From positions 1-60,019 of the forward strand of contig NZ_JOCX01000030.1 of NCBI RefSeq assembly GCF_000717915.1: DNA of 60,019 nt, written 5' to 3'. Under the pieces are notes generated by a model. The model had not been told where the DNA came from and made no database searches. It saw only the letters and a list, made by a program, of their open reading frames with translations. The stretch is from Streptomyces sp. NRRL S-244 (GTDB lineage: Bacteria > Actinomycetota > Actinomycetes > Streptomycetales > Streptomycetaceae). Positions 27,712-40,002 of this stretch are shown here, one piece after another (within the stretch, counting starts at the first letter, position 1; each line of letters starts with the position of its first letter). A program made the position numbers and the translations under genes.

Positions 27712-28059
27712 TGTGACCGCTCCTCGCCCGAACCGTGTAGGCCCTTGTACTGGTTGCCGATTGCTGGTCTAAGACTGCCATGCCCGTGCCCGGGGCCCAG
27801 CATCGGCATCTGGCTGGGGCCCGTCTCCGTCATCTCGGGAAGGCGGCGCCCCGGCGGGGAGGGGCACGGGGTGCGAAAGCGCCCCCTTACGCTCCCTCCA
27901 GTCACTCCGAGCGCCTGCCCGGACGGGTGAATACGAGGGCCCTGGTGGATAGAGACCTACCCGAGGGGGGTCGTGGAGCGGTGAGCGGCAGGCGATGCGC
28001 GCTCACCGCTCCACGTCAAAGCGGATCAGCCGGTCCGCAGAGACCGGCGGACCGGCGGA
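27712..28059 (-). terminator. truB-ribF intergenic region with two hairpins
   Basis: This 348-base gap has no credible gene. It holds a perfect 15-bp stem GTGGAGCGGTGAGCG (27973-27987 with 28000-28014) and a 9-bp stem CCGGTCCGC (28030-28038 with 28047-28055), both just after the truB stop. They probably end the truB transcript, so ribF would need its own promoter between about 27715 and 27960; I could not pick out a convincing one. Confidence 0.65.
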
Positions 28060-28968
28060 TCAGGCGAAGACCGCCAGCGACTTCGCCTTGCCGCCCTTGC
28101 TCTCCACGAGCCCGAGCAGTACCCCGTCCGGCCCGTAGACCGCGACCGTCTGCCCCGCGGGGTACGCGTCCGGCATGTCGATCCGCACGCCGTTGGCGAG
28201 CAGCGAGGCCCGCCGGGCGTCGAGGTCCCAGCGCGGGAAGGCCGCGGCCGCCGCCTCGCCGATCGGCATGACGGTCAGCTCCTCCTGGAGCTGGTCCAGG
28301 GTCCGCGCCCGGTCGATCTTGTACGGGCCCACCCGGGTGCGCCGCAGCGCGGTCAGGTGGCCGCCGACGCCGAGGTCGGCGCCGAGGTCACGGGCGAGCG
28401 CACGGATGTACGTACCGCTGGAGCAGACGACGGAGACGACGAGGTCGACGACCTTGGTGCCGTCCTCGGCCTCCCCGTCCCGCATGTCGTACACCTGGAA
28501 CGACGAGATGGTCACCGGCCGGGCCGGGATCTCGAAGTCCTCGCCGTCCCGGGCGCGCTTGTAGGAGCGCACGCCCTTGATCTTGATGGCGCTGACCTTC
28601 GACGGGACCTGCATGATCTCGCCGGACAGCTTGGCGATGCCCTTGTCCACGGCCTCGCGCGTCACCGCGGAGGCGTCCGCCGAGGAGGTGATCTCACCCT
28701 CCGCGTCGTCCGTCAGGGTGTTCTGGCCGAGGCGGATCGTCCCGAGGTACTCCTTCTCGGTGAGCGCGAGGTGGCCGAGGAGCTTGGTGGCCTTCTCGAC
28801 GCCCAGGACGAGGACGCCCGTCGCCATCGGGTCGAGCGTGCCTGCGTGGCCGACGCGGCGGGTCTTGGCGATCCCGCGCATCTTGGCGACCACGTCGTGC
28901 GAAGTGAAGCCGGACGGCTTGTCGACGATGACAAGGCCGTCCGGCGTCTTCCCTGCGTTGGTGCTCAT
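28060..28968 (-). CDS. truB: tRNA pseudouridine(55) synthase
   Basis: TruB makes pseudouridine 55 in the T arm of tRNAs. The 302-residue product has the family start GLVIVDKPSGFTSHDVV and the catalytic Asp46 in GHAGTLDPMATGVLVL, plus the later KEYLGTIRLG and SGTYIRALARDLG motifs. Its ATG overlaps the rbfA stop by four bases. C-terminal PUA-like residues are present (YGPDGVLLGL). Confidence 0.97.
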   Translation of the reverse strand: MSTNAGKTPDGLVIVDKPSGFTSHDVVAKMRGIAKTRRVGHAGTLDPMATGVLVLGVEKATKLLGHLALTEKEYLGTIRLGQNTLTDDAEGEITSSADASAVTREAVDKGIAKLSGEIMQVPSKVSAIKIKGVRSYKRARDGEDFEIPARPVTISSFQVYDMRDGEAEDGTKVVDLVVSVVCSSGTYIRALARDLGADLGVGGHLTALRRTRVGPYKIDRARTLDQLQEELTVMPIGEAAAAAFPRWDLDARRASLLANGVRIDMPDAYPAGQTVAVYGPDGVLLGLVESKGGKAKSLAVFA

Positions 28969-29417
28969 TCCGCGGCTGCGTCCTCGTCGTCCTCGTCGCC
29001 CGGCTTCTTGTACGGGTCGGCGTCGCCGGCGTACTGGGCGCCGGAGGACACCTCGCGCACCTGGGCGTCGGAGGTCCGTGCCTTCTCGAGGAGGTCCTCG
29101 ATGGTCTTGGCGTTCTCCGGGAGGGCGTCCGCGACGAAGGTCAGGGTGGGCGTGAACTTGGTGCCCGCCGCCCGGCCGACCGCGGAGCGCAGTACGCCCT
29201 TGGCGCTTTCGAGGCCCGCCGCCGCGCTGGCGCGGTCCTCGTCGTCACCGTAGACCGTGTAGAAGACCGTGGCCTCCCGCAGGTCGCCGGTGACCCGGGT
29301 GTCCGTGATGGTCACGTGCGTACCGAGGCGGGGGTCCTTGACACCACGCTGCAGCTTCTCGGCCACCACCTCCCGGATGAGGTCCGCCAGCTTCTTCGCC
29401 CGCGCATTGTCGGCCAC
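28965..29417 (-). CDS. rbfA: Ribosome-binding factor A
   Basis: RbfA is a KH-like factor for 30S subunit maturation and 16S 5'-end processing. The 150-residue product has the expected N-terminal ADLIREVVAEKLQRGVKDPR and LTFVADALPENAKTIEDLL, with an acidic C-terminal tail typical of actinobacteria. The GTG at 29417 has AAGGAG eight bases upstream. Confidence 0.96.
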   Translation of the reverse strand: MADNARAKKLADLIREVVAEKLQRGVKDPRLGTHVTITDTRVTGDLREATVFYTVYGDDEDRASAAAGLESAKGVLRSAVGRAAGTKFTPTLTFVADALPENAKTIEDLLEKARTSDAQVREVSSGAQYAGDADPYKKPGDEDDEDAAAE

Positions 29418-29445
29418 TGGTCCGTCTCCTTCTTATGTCTTGCAG

Positions 29446-29739
29446 TCAGTCTTCATCACCGTGCAGCCGCCGTCTCACCGACAGCAGCTCCACTTCCGGA
29501 CGTGCCGCGACCAGCCGCTCGCAGCGGTCCAGTACATCCGAGAGGAACCCCGTGTCCCCACTGACCAGAGCGACCCCGATACGGGCCCTGCGGTGCAGAT
29601 CCTGGTCGCCCACTTCGGCCGCGCTCACGGAGAACTTGCGTTGGAGCTCGGCGACGATGGGCCGGACGACAGAGCGTTTCTCCTTCAGCGAGTGGACGTC
29701 GCCGAGGAGCAGATCGAAGGACAGAGTCCCCACGTACAT
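29446..29739 (-). CDS. ylxP: DUF503 protein (YlxP-like)
   Basis: A 97-residue DUF503 protein starting MYVGTLSFDLLLGDVHSLKEKRS, which is the diagnostic segment of this family. Its place between infB and rbfA is conserved in Gram-positive bacteria, suggesting a part in ribosome biogenesis, but the molecular role is unknown. It ends 28 bases before rbfA and lies after a terminator-like hairpin following infB. Confidence 0.92.
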   Translation of the reverse strand: MYVGTLSFDLLLGDVHSLKEKRSVVRPIVAELQRKFSVSAAEVGDQDLHRRARIGVALVSGDTGFLSDVLDRCERLVAARPEVELLSVRRRLHGDED

Positions 29740-29823
29740 TCAGTTCCGGATATCCCGCCGGTGCGGGTTCGGTGGCCTGCCGGCCGTCGCGCGGCAGGGT
29801 CACCAGAACCGTACACGCAACGG

Positions 29824-29862
29824 CCGGGGCCGATCGACGGATATTCCGCCGACCGGCCCCGG
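29824..29862 (-). terminator. Hairpin downstream of infB
   Basis: A 17-bp stem (29824-29840 with 29846-29862, including two wobble pairs) with a five-base AT loop starts 31 bases after the infB stop. It may partially separate infB from ylxP-rbfA-truB. Confidence 0.75.
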
Positions 29863-29892
29863 GCTTACGACACGGTGCGAACCGCCTCGCGC

Positions 29893-33027
<3,135 letters not shown>

Positions 33028-33031
33028 TTCG

Positions 33032-33108
33032 CTCCTTTTAGGTCCGGGTTACGCCGGACCGTCGCTACTTCATGGGCGTACTCATCGCGTACTCATCGAG
33101 TGCTCATC
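33032..33108 (-). promoter_or_regulatory. infB leader with tandem mini-ORFs and a pre-RBS hairpin
   Basis: Three 11-base repeats (33076-33108) on the minus strand each carry ATG. They make overlapping mini-ORFs MSTR-stop (33093-33107), MSTR-stop (33082-33096) and MSTPMK-stop (33065-33085), successive ones sharing ATGA. A 7-bp stem GGTCCGG (33041-33047 with 33054-33060) then lies just before the ribosome site. The structure suggests translational regulation but translation of the mini-ORFs is not shown. Confidence 0.5.
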
Positions 33109-33175
33109 GCAATCTCGACCTACTTCCAACTCGCGAGGTACCTGACCGCACGGGGTATCCGTGCCGTACTACTTC

Positions 33176-33463
33176 TTACGGTGTCGCCTCGGCCACGACG
33201 GCCACGGCTTTGCTCAGTCCGGTCGTGTCGAGTGCTCCCGGGGACCGAAGGGCCCGGGGGAACGCTCTGCGACGGACCGCCTTGTCCAGACAGACCACGG
33301 CAGGGTGCACATAGGCGCCCCGGCCGGGCAGCGTACCGCTTGGATCAGGGACGCATTCGTCCCCGATCGCCACGATGCGCAGCAGATCGCTCTTGGCCGC
33401 TCGCTCCCGACACCCCACACAGGTGCGTTCGGGGCATGCGCGGGCTTGCGTCCGGCCAGACAC
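33176..33463 (-). CDS. ylxR: YlxR-family RNA-binding protein
   Basis: A 95-residue DUF448/YlxR protein with the diagnostic [19 protein letters not shown] and GRGAYVHP segments; the family binds nucleic acid and is conserved between nusA and infB. The start is taken as GTG at 33463, with GGGAGG about 12 bases before it, which is a loose spacing. Confidence 0.92.
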   Translation of the reverse strand: MSGRTQARACPERTCVGCRERAAKSDLLRIVAIGDECVPDPSGTLPGRGAYVHPAVVCLDKAVRRRAFPRALRSPGALDTTGLSKAVAVVAEATP

Positions 33464-33582
33464 GCCTAAGTCTACCTCCCCGCACCGACCTCACCCCTTC
33501 GGGCGAAAAATCGAACGGATGTTGTCGAGATCTGCTGTCTTGATCCTGTCTACCGGCCGGACAGCTCCGACCGGTACCGGAT

Positions 33583-34593
33583 TTATTCCCCGCCCCGGGC
33601 CCGGTCGGCGTCCGGGGACACCTCGGTGTCGGGGCGGATGTCGATGCGCCAGCCGGTGAGCCGCGCGGCGAGGCGGGCGTTCTGGCCCTCCTTGCCGATG
33701 GCCAGCGACAGCTGGTAGTCGGGCACGGTCACCCGGGCGGAGCGCGAGTCCCAGTCCACGACCTCGACCTTGCTCACCCGGGCGGGTGACAGCGCGTTCG
33801 CGACCATCTCCGCCGGGTCGTCCGACCAGTCGACGATGTCGATCTTCTCGCCGTGCAGCTCGGCCATGACGTTGCGCACGCGGGCACCCATCGGGCCGAT
33901 GCAGGCGCCCTTGGGGTTGAGGCCCGAGCGGGTGGACCGGACGGCGATCTTGGTGCGGTGGCCGGCCTCGCGGGCGATCGCCGAGATCTCGACGCTGCCG
34001 TCCGCGATCTCCGGGACCTCCAGCGCGAAGAGCTTCTTCACCAGGTTGGGGTGGGTGCGCGACAGGGTCACGGACGGACCGCGGACACCCTTCGCCACCC
34101 GTACGACGTACGCCTTGATACGGAGGCCGTGCGTGTACTCCTCGCCGGGGACCTGCTCCTGCACCGGCAGGATGGCCTCCAGCTTGCCGATGTCGACGAG
34201 GACGTTCTTGGGGTCCTTGCCCTGCTGGACGACGCCGGTGATGACGTCGCCCTCACGGCCGGCGAACTCGCCGAAGGTCAGGTCGTCCTCGGCGTCGCGC
34301 AGACGCTGGAGGATCACCTGCTTGGCGGTCGTCGCGGCGATCCGGCCGAAGTCCGACGGGGTGTCGTCGAACTCCTTGGCCTCCTGCCCCTCCTCCAGGT
34401 CCCGCGGGTCCTCCGTCGCCCACACGACGACGTGGCCGTTGGTGCGGTCCAGCACAACGCGGGCGCGCCGGAAGCTGCCCTCGGTGCGGTGGTACGCGAT
34501 GAGGAGGGCCGACTCGATCGCCTCGACGAGCAGGTCGAAGGAGATCTCCTTCTCCCGGACCAGACCCCGCAGGGCACTCATGTCGATGTCCAC
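33583..34593 (-). CDS. nusA: Transcription termination/antitermination factor NusA
   Basis: NusA binds RNA polymerase and modulates pausing, termination and rRNA antitermination. The 336-residue product has the N-terminal RNAP-binding domain, an S1 domain ([20 protein letters not shown]), and two KH domains ([18 protein letters not shown] and [20 protein letters not shown]). The GTG at 34593 has AGGAGG eight bases upstream and is only two bases after the rimP stop. It is the short actinobacterial form without C-terminal acidic repeats. Confidence 0.97.
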   Translation of the reverse strand: MDIDMSALRGLVREKEISFDLLVEAIESALLIAYHRTEGSFRRARVVLDRTNGHVVVWATEDPRDLEEGQEAKEFDDTPSDFGRIAATTAKQVILQRLRDAEDDLTFGEFAGREGDVITGVVQQGKDPKNVLVDIGKLEAILPVQEQVPGEEYTHGLRIKAYVVRVAKGVRGPSVTLSRTHPNLVKKLFALEVPEIADGSVEISAIAREAGHRTKIAVRSTRSGLNPKGACIGPMGARVRNVMAELHGEKIDIVDWSDDPAEMVANALSPARVSKVEVVDWDSRSARVTVPDYQLSLAIGKEGQNARLAARLTGWRIDIRPDTEVSPDADRARGGE

Positions 34594-34595
34594 GG

Positions 34596-35093
34596 CTACG
34601 CCTCCTCTTCCTTCTTGTCCTTGCGGTTGAACTCGATCTCGACCCGCGCCTTGGCGATGTCGGTGAAAGCAATGCGGCGGGCGGTGGCCTTGCGGCCCTT
34701 CACGCCCGGAACCTCGAGGTCCATTCCCTCGTCGTCCACGTCGAGGATGCGGGCGATCAGTTCCCCGCCCTCGGCCAGCTGGAACTTCACGAGGCGGTCG
34801 ATCGCCCGTACGTAGTGACGGTGCTCGGTCAGCGGGCGGTCGGCGCCCGGCGAGCTCACTTCGAGGACGTACTCGTCCTCGCCCATCACGTCGGATTCGT
34901 CGAGCTTGTCGGAGACCTCGCGGCTCAGCTCGGCACACGCGTCCAGTTCCACGCCCTCGTCGGAGTCCACGATGATGCGCAGCATCCGGCGCTTGCCGGC
35001 CTTGGACATCTCGATGTCTTCGAGGTCCAGGCCCTTGGCGGCGACGAGCGGCTCCAGCAATCCGCGCAGCCTGTCGCTCTGGGTGGTGCTCAT
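34596..35093 (-). CDS. rimP: Ribosome maturation factor RimP
   Basis: RimP assists 30S subunit assembly. The 165-residue product has the N-terminal domain ([36 protein letters not shown]) and the C-terminal SH3-like domain ([10 protein letters not shown], then [11 protein letters not shown]). The ATG at 35093 has GAGGAG nine bases upstream. It is the first gene of the rimP-nusA-ylxR-infB group and is separated from nusA by two bases. Confidence 0.97.
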   Translation of the reverse strand: MSTTQSDRLRGLLEPLVAAKGLDLEDIEMSKAGKRRMLRIIVDSDEGVELDACAELSREVSDKLDESDVMGEDEYVLEVSSPGADRPLTEHRHYVRAIDRLVKFQLAEGGELIARILDVDDEGMDLEVPGVKGRKATARRIAFTDIAKARVEIEFNRKDKKEEEA

Positions 35094-35249
35094 CCGGGTG
35101 ACTCCTCGGCCGCGTGTGCTGTTGTGGTTTACGTCGCGTGTCAGGTCAAAGGGTATCCGGTCGCGGAGGGTGTTGCCGTCCGCGGTGGGGGCGGGGCCCC
35201 GGGTACGGTGATCACACCCTGCCCCGCCACCACCTCCGAGGACGTCTCC
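35094..35249. promoter_or_regulatory. Divergent region rimP / lipoprotein gene
   Basis: Promoters for rimP (minus) and the lipoprotein gene (plus) must lie here. A minus-strand TACCCT -10 candidate is the complement of 35150-35155; its -35 (GGCAAC, 16 bases upstream) is weak. Confidence 0.3.
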
Positions 35250-35810
35250 GTGCCCTGGACCCTGCCTTCGCGGCCCTCTCGCAGGAGCCTGCTCGCCGGC
35301 GCCGCCGGTGCGGCCGGCGCCGCGCTGCTCACCGGGTGCTCCGACGGGGGCGGCTCGCCGGACACCGACACCGGCGTTCCACTCGAACGGCGGATGCGCG
35401 AGACGGCTGTTCGGGACAGCACACGGCTGCTGGAACGTTACGACGCCACCGCCGCCGCCCATCCGGCCCTGGCCGCGCGCCTCGCGCCGCTGCGCTCGGC
35501 GGTCGCCGCGCACGCGGGGGCGTTCGCCTCCGCGGACGCCCCGGCCGGGAAGACCCCGGGCTCCGCCCCGCCGTCCCCGTCGCCCTCGTCCGCCGCGGCC
35601 GGCGCCCCCGTGGCGAGCGCCGAGCCCGTGCCGCCGAAGCCCGAGGAGGCCCTGACCGCCCTCGCGGACGCCGAGCGGAGCCTCGCCGAGGCCCGGACCG
35701 TCACCCTCGCCGGGGCGCCCGGGGAGCTGGCCCGGCTGCTGGCCTCGGTGGCCGCCTGCGGCGCCGTACACGCGTATCTGCTGACCTCGCCCCAGGGAGA
35801 CAAGCCGTGA
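35250..35810 (+). CDS. Tat-like secreted lipoprotein, unknown function
   Basis: A 186-residue protein with a twin-arginine SRRSLLAG signal, hydrophobic AGAAGAA core and lipobox LLTGC (Cys30). The mature part is Ala/Pro-rich and partly disordered (SAPPSPSPSSAAAG) with two helical stretches. The GTG at 35250 has GAGGAC seven bases upstream; it overlaps the downstream DUF4439 gene by four bases. Both presumably act together. No enzymatic motif. Confidence 0.8.
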   Translation: MPWTLPSRPSRRSLLAGAAGAAGAALLTGCSDGGGSPDTDTGVPLERRMRETAVRDSTRLLERYDATAAAHPALAARLAPLRSAVAAHAGAFASADAPAGKTPGSAPPSPSPSSAAAGAPVASAEPVPPKPEEALTALADAERSLAEARTVTLAGAPGELARLLASVAACGAVHAYLLTSPQGDKP

Positions 35811-36265
35811 CCCCCGAACCCTCCTCCGCGAGCCGCGCCCTGGAGGCGGCGCAGGCCGCGCTCGCCGCCGAGCACGCGGCCGCCTACGGCTACGGGGTCA
35901 TCGGCGCCCGGGCCGCCGCCGCGCGGTCGGCCGAGGCCCGCGAGGCGTACGGCGGCCACCTCTCCCGCCGGGACGCGCTCGCCCGGACGGTGCGCGAGAT
36001 GGGCGGCTCGCCCCGGCCCGCGGAGGCGGCGTACGCCCTGCCCTTCGAGGTGCGCGCCCCGGCCGACGCCGAGCGGCTGGCCGCCGAGATCGAGGACCGG
36101 GTGGCGGGCGCGTACTCCGATCTGGTGCGGGCGGCGGACGGCCGGCTGCGCCGTGAGGCGGCCGACGCGCTGAGTGCCGCGGCCGTGCGCGCGGCACGCT
36201 GGCGCGGGGTCGGCGTAGCCTTCCCTGGGCTCACGGAACGTGGCGAACGAGCTCGGACCAGCTGA
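35807..36265 (+). CDS. DUF4439 ferritin-like protein
   Basis: A 152-residue all-helical protein with the DUF4439 pattern (LAAEHAAAYGYGVIGARAAA, RRDALARTVREMGG, AYALPFEVR). The family has a ferritin-like fold, but I do not see the canonical EXXH metal ligands in full. The GTG start overlaps the lipoprotein stop (GTGA), so the two are coupled. No signal peptide. Function unknown. Confidence 0.88.
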   Translation: MTPEPSSASRALEAAQAALAAEHAAAYGYGVIGARAAAARSAEAREAYGGHLSRRDALARTVREMGGSPRPAEAAYALPFEVRAPADAERLAAEIEDRVAGAYSDLVRAADGRLRREAADALSAAAVRAARWRGVGVAFPGLTERGERARTS

Positions 36266-36281
36266 AAGGGATCACGCACGC

Positions 36282-37184
36282 ATGGCTTTCGAACCGCCGC
36301 AGCGGCTTGTACGGGCGCTCGGCGAGACGCCGGATTCGGCGCAGAACGCGGACTGGCTGGGGCAGTTGCCCCGGCTCGCCGAGGAGGCGCTGGCACGGCG
36401 TGGGGTGCGGGCCCAGCGGGTGCAGGCCCCCGGCGGCCGGAGCAGTCTGGTCCTCCTCGTCCACTACGCCGACGGGACGCCGGCCGCGCTGAAGCTGGCT
36501 CCCCCGCAGGCCCGGCCCGACCGGGAGCTGGCCGCGCTGGCGCACTGGGGCGGTTTCGGCGCCGTACGGGTCCTCGACACCCGCCACCACGAGGAGGACG
36601 GGGCGCTGCTGCTGGAGCGGCTCCACCCGGAGGTGTCGCTGCGCTCGCTGCCGGAGGCGAAGGCCCTGCTGGAGGCGTGCGGGACGCTGCGCCGGCTGTG
36701 GGTGGCCCCGCCTGCCGGGCACCCCTTCGAGACGGTGGCGGAGCGCACCGCGCAGCAGGCGGAGGCCTTGCGCAAGGCCGCGCCGGAGGCCGGGGCGCTG
36801 GCCTCCGCCGCGCTCGCGGTCCGCGAGGAGCTGACGGCGCTGCCCGGGGAGGAGCTCCTGCTGCACGGGAACTTCCGGCAGGGCAAGGTACTGGCGGGCG
36901 AGCGGGCGCCGTGGCTGGCGGTGGGTCCCGATCCGCTGGTCGGGGACCGTGCGTACGACCTGGCGCGGCTGGTCCGGGACCGGCTGGAGGACCAGGTCGC
37001 CTCCTCGGCGGGGGCGGCGGGCGCCCGGCGCCGGGTGAACAAGCTGGCCGACTCCCTGGAGCTGGACCGGGACCGGCTGCGGGGCTGGACGCTGTTTCGC
37101 GCAGTGGAGTCCGGCAACCGGGCGCTGGCCGCGGGCCGGCGCCGAGAGGCGGAGCTGCTGCTGGAATTCGCGGCCTGGTTGTAG
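36282..37184 (+). CDS. Aminoglycoside phosphotransferase-like protein, probable pseudokinase
   Basis: A 300-residue protein with the APH(6)/hydroxyurea kinase-like fold. The nucleotide-binding Lys region is present (PAALKLAPP), but the catalytic loop reads HGNFRQGKVL instead of HGDLHxGNVL, and the metal-binding LAIDPK segment reads LAVGPDPLVGD. So the catalytic Asp, the Asn and the second Asp are all replaced (Asn, Lys, Gly). It is unlikely to be an active kinase. The ATG at 36282 lies 16 bases after the DUF4439 stop. The product may be a regulatory or binding protein. Confidence 0.85.
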   Translation: MAFEPPQRLVRALGETPDSAQNADWLGQLPRLAEEALARRGVRAQRVQAPGGRSSLVLLVHYADGTPAALKLAPPQARPDRELAALAHWGGFGAVRVLDTRHHEEDGALLLERLHPEVSLRSLPEAKALLEACGTLRRLWVAPPAGHPFETVAERTAQQAEALRKAAPEAGALASAALAVREELTALPGEELLLHGNFRQGKVLAGERAPWLAVGPDPLVGDRAYDLARLVRDRLEDQVASSAGAAGARRRVNKLADSLELDRDRLRGWTLFRAVESGNRALAAGRRREAELLLEFAAWL

Positions 37185-37227
37185 GGGTCTTTCGGACGAG
37201 GCCGGCCCGGAGTCCGAAAGACACCCC
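37184..37227 (+). terminator. Hairpin after the pseudokinase gene
   Basis: An 11-bp stem GTCTTTCGGAC (37187-37197 with 37212-37222) is extended by GGG/CCC across a one-base bulge. It begins at the last base of the stop codon, before the band-7 gene. Confidence 0.7.
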
Positions 37228-37291
37228 CTGGGCATACCGTAGATACGGGGTGCCTCGTGGATTGCGGTCGGCGCCTCGCAGGAGGCCGGTC

Positions 37292-38197
37292 ATGCTCCAG
37301 GAACTGCTGACAGCGGGACTCGCGGCGGCCGCGGGAATCGCGGTGTACTCGGGTGTGGCCGCACGCGTGGTGCGGCAGTACGAGCGGGGCTTGGTCTTCC
37401 GCTTCGGCCGCCTGCGGCAAGGGGTCCGGGGGCCCGGCTTCACCATGATCCTCCCGTTCGTCGACCGCATGCGGAAGGTGAACATGCAGATCGTGACGCT
37501 GCCGGTGCCCGCGCAGGAGGGCATCACGCGGGACAACGTCACGGTGCGGGTGGACGCGGTCGTGTACTTCAAGGTCGTGGACCCGGCCAACGCGATCATC
37601 GAGGTCGAGGACTACCGCTTCGCGGTCTCGCAGATGGCGCAGACCTCGCTGCGCTCGATCATCGGCAAGTCGGACCTGGACGATCTGCTGTCCAACCGGG
37701 AGCAGCTGAACCAGGGGCTGGAGCTGATGATCGACAGCCCGGCGGTGGGCTGGGGCGTGCAGATCGACCGGGTCGAGATCAAGGACGTCTCGCTGCCGGA
37801 GACGATGAAGCGGTCGATGGCGCGGCAGGCGGAGGCGGACCGCGAGCGGCGGGCGCGCGTCATCAACGCGGATGCGGAGCTCCAGGCTTCGAAGAAGCTG
37901 GCCGAGGCGGCGGCGGTGATGTCGGAGCAGCCGGCGGCGCTGCAGTTGCGGCTGTTGCAGACGGTGGTGGCGGTGGCCGCCGAGAAGAACTCCACGCTGG
38001 TGCTCCCCTTCCCGGTGGAGCTCCTGCGCTTCCTGGAGCGCGCGGCCCCGGCGCCGGCGCCGGGCGGGGCGGAGCCGGCTCCGCAGGCCCCGCCCGCGGT
38101 CACCGCGCCGGAGCCCCCGCCCCCGGTCACCGCCCCGCCGCCCCCGCCCTCGATCGCCGGGCCGGACCCCGCCTCCGACGAACCGGAGGCGGGCTGA
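37292..38197 (+). CDS. Stomatin/SPFH (band 7) membrane protein
   Basis: A 301-residue slipin-like protein with one N-terminal membrane segment, the SPFH domain (RQYERGLVFRFGRLRQGVRGPGF shortened here: YERGLVFRFGRL, then VDAVVYFKVVDP, SLRSIIGKSDLDDLL, VEIKDVSLPE) and a Pro-rich C-terminal tail. SPFH proteins form membrane scaffolds, sometimes partnered with NfeD proteases; no NfeD gene is adjacent. The ATG at 37292 has AGGAGG about six bases upstream. Confidence 0.93.
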   Translation: MLQELLTAGLAAAAGIAVYSGVAARVVRQYERGLVFRFGRLRQGVRGPGFTMILPFVDRMRKVNMQIVTLPVPAQEGITRDNVTVRVDAVVYFKVVDPANAIIEVEDYRFAVSQMAQTSLRSIIGKSDLDDLLSNREQLNQGLELMIDSPAVGWGVQIDRVEIKDVSLPETMKRSMARQAEADRERRARVINADAELQASKKLAEAAAVMSEQPAALQLRLLQTVVAVAAEKNSTLVLPFPVELLRFLERAAPAPAPGGAEPAPQAPPAVTAPEPPPPVTAPPPPPSIAGPDPASDEPEAG

Positions 38198-38242
38198 CCG
38201 CCGCCGCGCGGGGTCCGGCACTCGGGAGCCGGGTCAGGTCGG

Positions 38243-38274
38243 GCCGTCAGGCCGTCAGGCCGTCAGGCCGTCAG
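38243..38274. repeat. Four tandem copies of GCCGTCAG spanning the proS stop
   Basis: An 8-base unit is repeated four times without mismatch; the proS TGA codon falls inside it. Slippage here would alter the proS end or its 3' untranslated region. Confidence 0.85.
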
Positions 38275-39960
38275 GCGGGCGAGGGCTTCCGCCAGGGGGA
38301 GTTCCTCGCGGGTGCCCGTGGCGCGGTGCTGGAGTTCGACCACCCCGTCCGCCGAACGGCGGCCCGCCACCAGGATCCACGGGACGCCGATCAGCTCCGC
38401 GTCCGTGAGCTTCACGCCCGGGGACAGGCCCGGGCGGTCGTCGAGCAGGACCCGCAGCCCGGACCCCGCCAGGGCCTCGGCCGCCTGCTCCGCCAGCGCG
38501 AGCGGTACGGCCTTGCCCGCCGCCACCACGTGGACGTCCGCCGGGGCCACCGCCGCCGGCCAGGCCAGGCCCCGCTCGTCGGCGGTCTGTTCGGCCAGCG
38601 CGGCCACCGCCCGCGAGACGCCGATCCCGTACGAGCCCATCGTGACCCGCACCGGCTTGCCCTCCCGGCCGAGCACGTCCAGCCCGAAGGCGTCCGCGTA
38701 CTTGCGGCCCAGCTGGAAGATGTGCCCGATCTCGATCGCCCGGTCCAGCCGGAGCCCGGCGCCGCAGCGCGGGCAGGGGTCGCCCGGCTCGACGACGACC
38801 ACGTCGAGGTACTGGTCCACCTCGAAGTCGCGCCCGCAGACCACGTTCCGGGCGTGCGTGTCCACGCGGTTGGCCCCCGTCACCCACGAAGTGCCGGGCG
38901 CGACACGGGGGTCGGCGAGGTAGCGGACCTTGCCGAGGCCCTGCGGGCCGACGTAGCCGCGTACCAGGTCGGGGCGGTCGACGAAGTCCTCGGCGGTCAC
39001 CAACTCCACGACCGCCGGGGCCAGGTGCTCCCCCAGCTTGCCGAGGTCCACCTCGCGGTCGCCGGGTACGCCCACGGCCGTGATCTCGCCGTCGACCTTC
39101 ACCAGGAGGTTCTTCAGCGTCGCCGACGCGGGCACGCCGAGGTGCGCCGCGAGGGTCTCGATCGTCGGGGTGTCGGGGGTGTCGACCTCCTCGATCGCGG
39201 GGTGCTCGGCGTCCACCGGTGTCAGCGCGAAGGTCACGGCCTCGGTGTTCGCCGCGTAGTCGCAGGACGGGCAGTCCACGAAGGTGTCCTCGCCCGCCGC
39301 CGCGGGTGCCAGGAACTCCTCGGACGCCGAGCCGCCCATCGCGCCCGACACGGCGGACACGATGCGGTGGTCCAGGCCGAGGCGCTCGAAGATCCGCTGG
39401 TACGCGGCCCGGTGGAGGGCGTACGACTCGGCGAGACCCTCGTCGCTCACGTCGAAGGAGTACGAGTCCTTCATCTGGAACTCACGGCCCCGCAGCACGC
39501 CGGACCGCGGCCGGGCCTCGTCGCGGTACTTGGTCTGGATCTGGTAGAGCATGACCGGCAAGTCCTTGTAGGACGTGCACTGGTCCTTCACCACGAGGGT
39601 GAAGATCTCCTCGTGGGTGGGGCCGAGCAGGTAGTCCGCGCCCTTGCGGTCCTTGAGCCGGAAGAGCAGGTCCCCGTACTCCGACCAGCGCCCGCTGACC
39701 TCGTACGGCTCCTTCGGCAGCAGCGCCGGGAGCAGCACCTCCTGGGCCCCGATCCCGTCCATCTCCTCGCGGACGATGCGCGAGACGTTGTCGAGGACCT
39801 TCTTGCCGAGCGGCAGCCAGGTCCACACTCCGGCGGAGCTGCGGCGGACGTAGCCGGCGCGGACGAGGAGCCGGTGGCTGAGGGTCTCCGCGTCGGCCGG
39901 GTCCTCGCGGAGGGTCTTGGCCATGAGGCGGGACATGCGCTGCACGTGTTGCGATGACAT
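38263..39960 (-). CDS. proS: Prolyl-tRNA synthetase
   Basis: ProRS charges tRNA-Pro. The 565-residue bacterial-type enzyme has class II motifs ([40 protein letters not shown], with the internal editing domain from about residue 225 to 390 and [14 protein letters not shown] near the end) and an anticodon-binding C-terminal domain. The ATG at 39960 is chosen over the internal MSRLMAK start at 39936 because the family N terminus extends upstream. It is adjacent to the band-7 gene on the opposite strand. Confidence 0.97.
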   Translation of the reverse strand: MSSQHVQRMSRLMAKTLREDPADAETLSHRLLVRAGYVRRSSAGVWTWLPLGKKVLDNVSRIVREEMDGIGAQEVLLPALLPKEPYEVSGRWSEYGDLLFRLKDRKGADYLLGPTHEEIFTLVVKDQCTSYKDLPVMLYQIQTKYRDEARPRSGVLRGREFQMKDSYSFDVSDEGLAESYALHRAAYQRIFERLGLDHRIVSAVSGAMGGSASEEFLAPAAAGEDTFVDCPSCDYAANTEAVTFALTPVDAEHPAIEEVDTPDTPTIETLAAHLGVPASATLKNLLVKVDGEITAVGVPGDREVDLGKLGEHLAPAVVELVTAEDFVDRPDLVRGYVGPQGLGKVRYLADPRVAPGTSWVTGANRVDTHARNVVCGRDFEVDQYLDVVVVEPGDPCPRCGAGLRLDRAIEIGHIFQLGRKYADAFGLDVLGREGKPVRVTMGSYGIGVSRAVAALAEQTADERGLAWPAAVAPADVHVVAAGKAVPLALAEQAAEALAGSGLRVLLDDRPGLSPGVKLTDAELIGVPWILVAGRRSADGVVELQHRATGTREELPLAEALARLTA

Positions 39961-40002
39961 GTCGGGAGGCTACCGGGGGCACCGGGCCCCCCGGAAACCG
40001 TT

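Noticed and set aside
23960..27781. 1273-codon open frame opposite the EspI-like gene and ribF
   Set aside because: Repetitive Arg/Gly translation mirrors the Pro-rich repeats; it spans two unrelated real genes.
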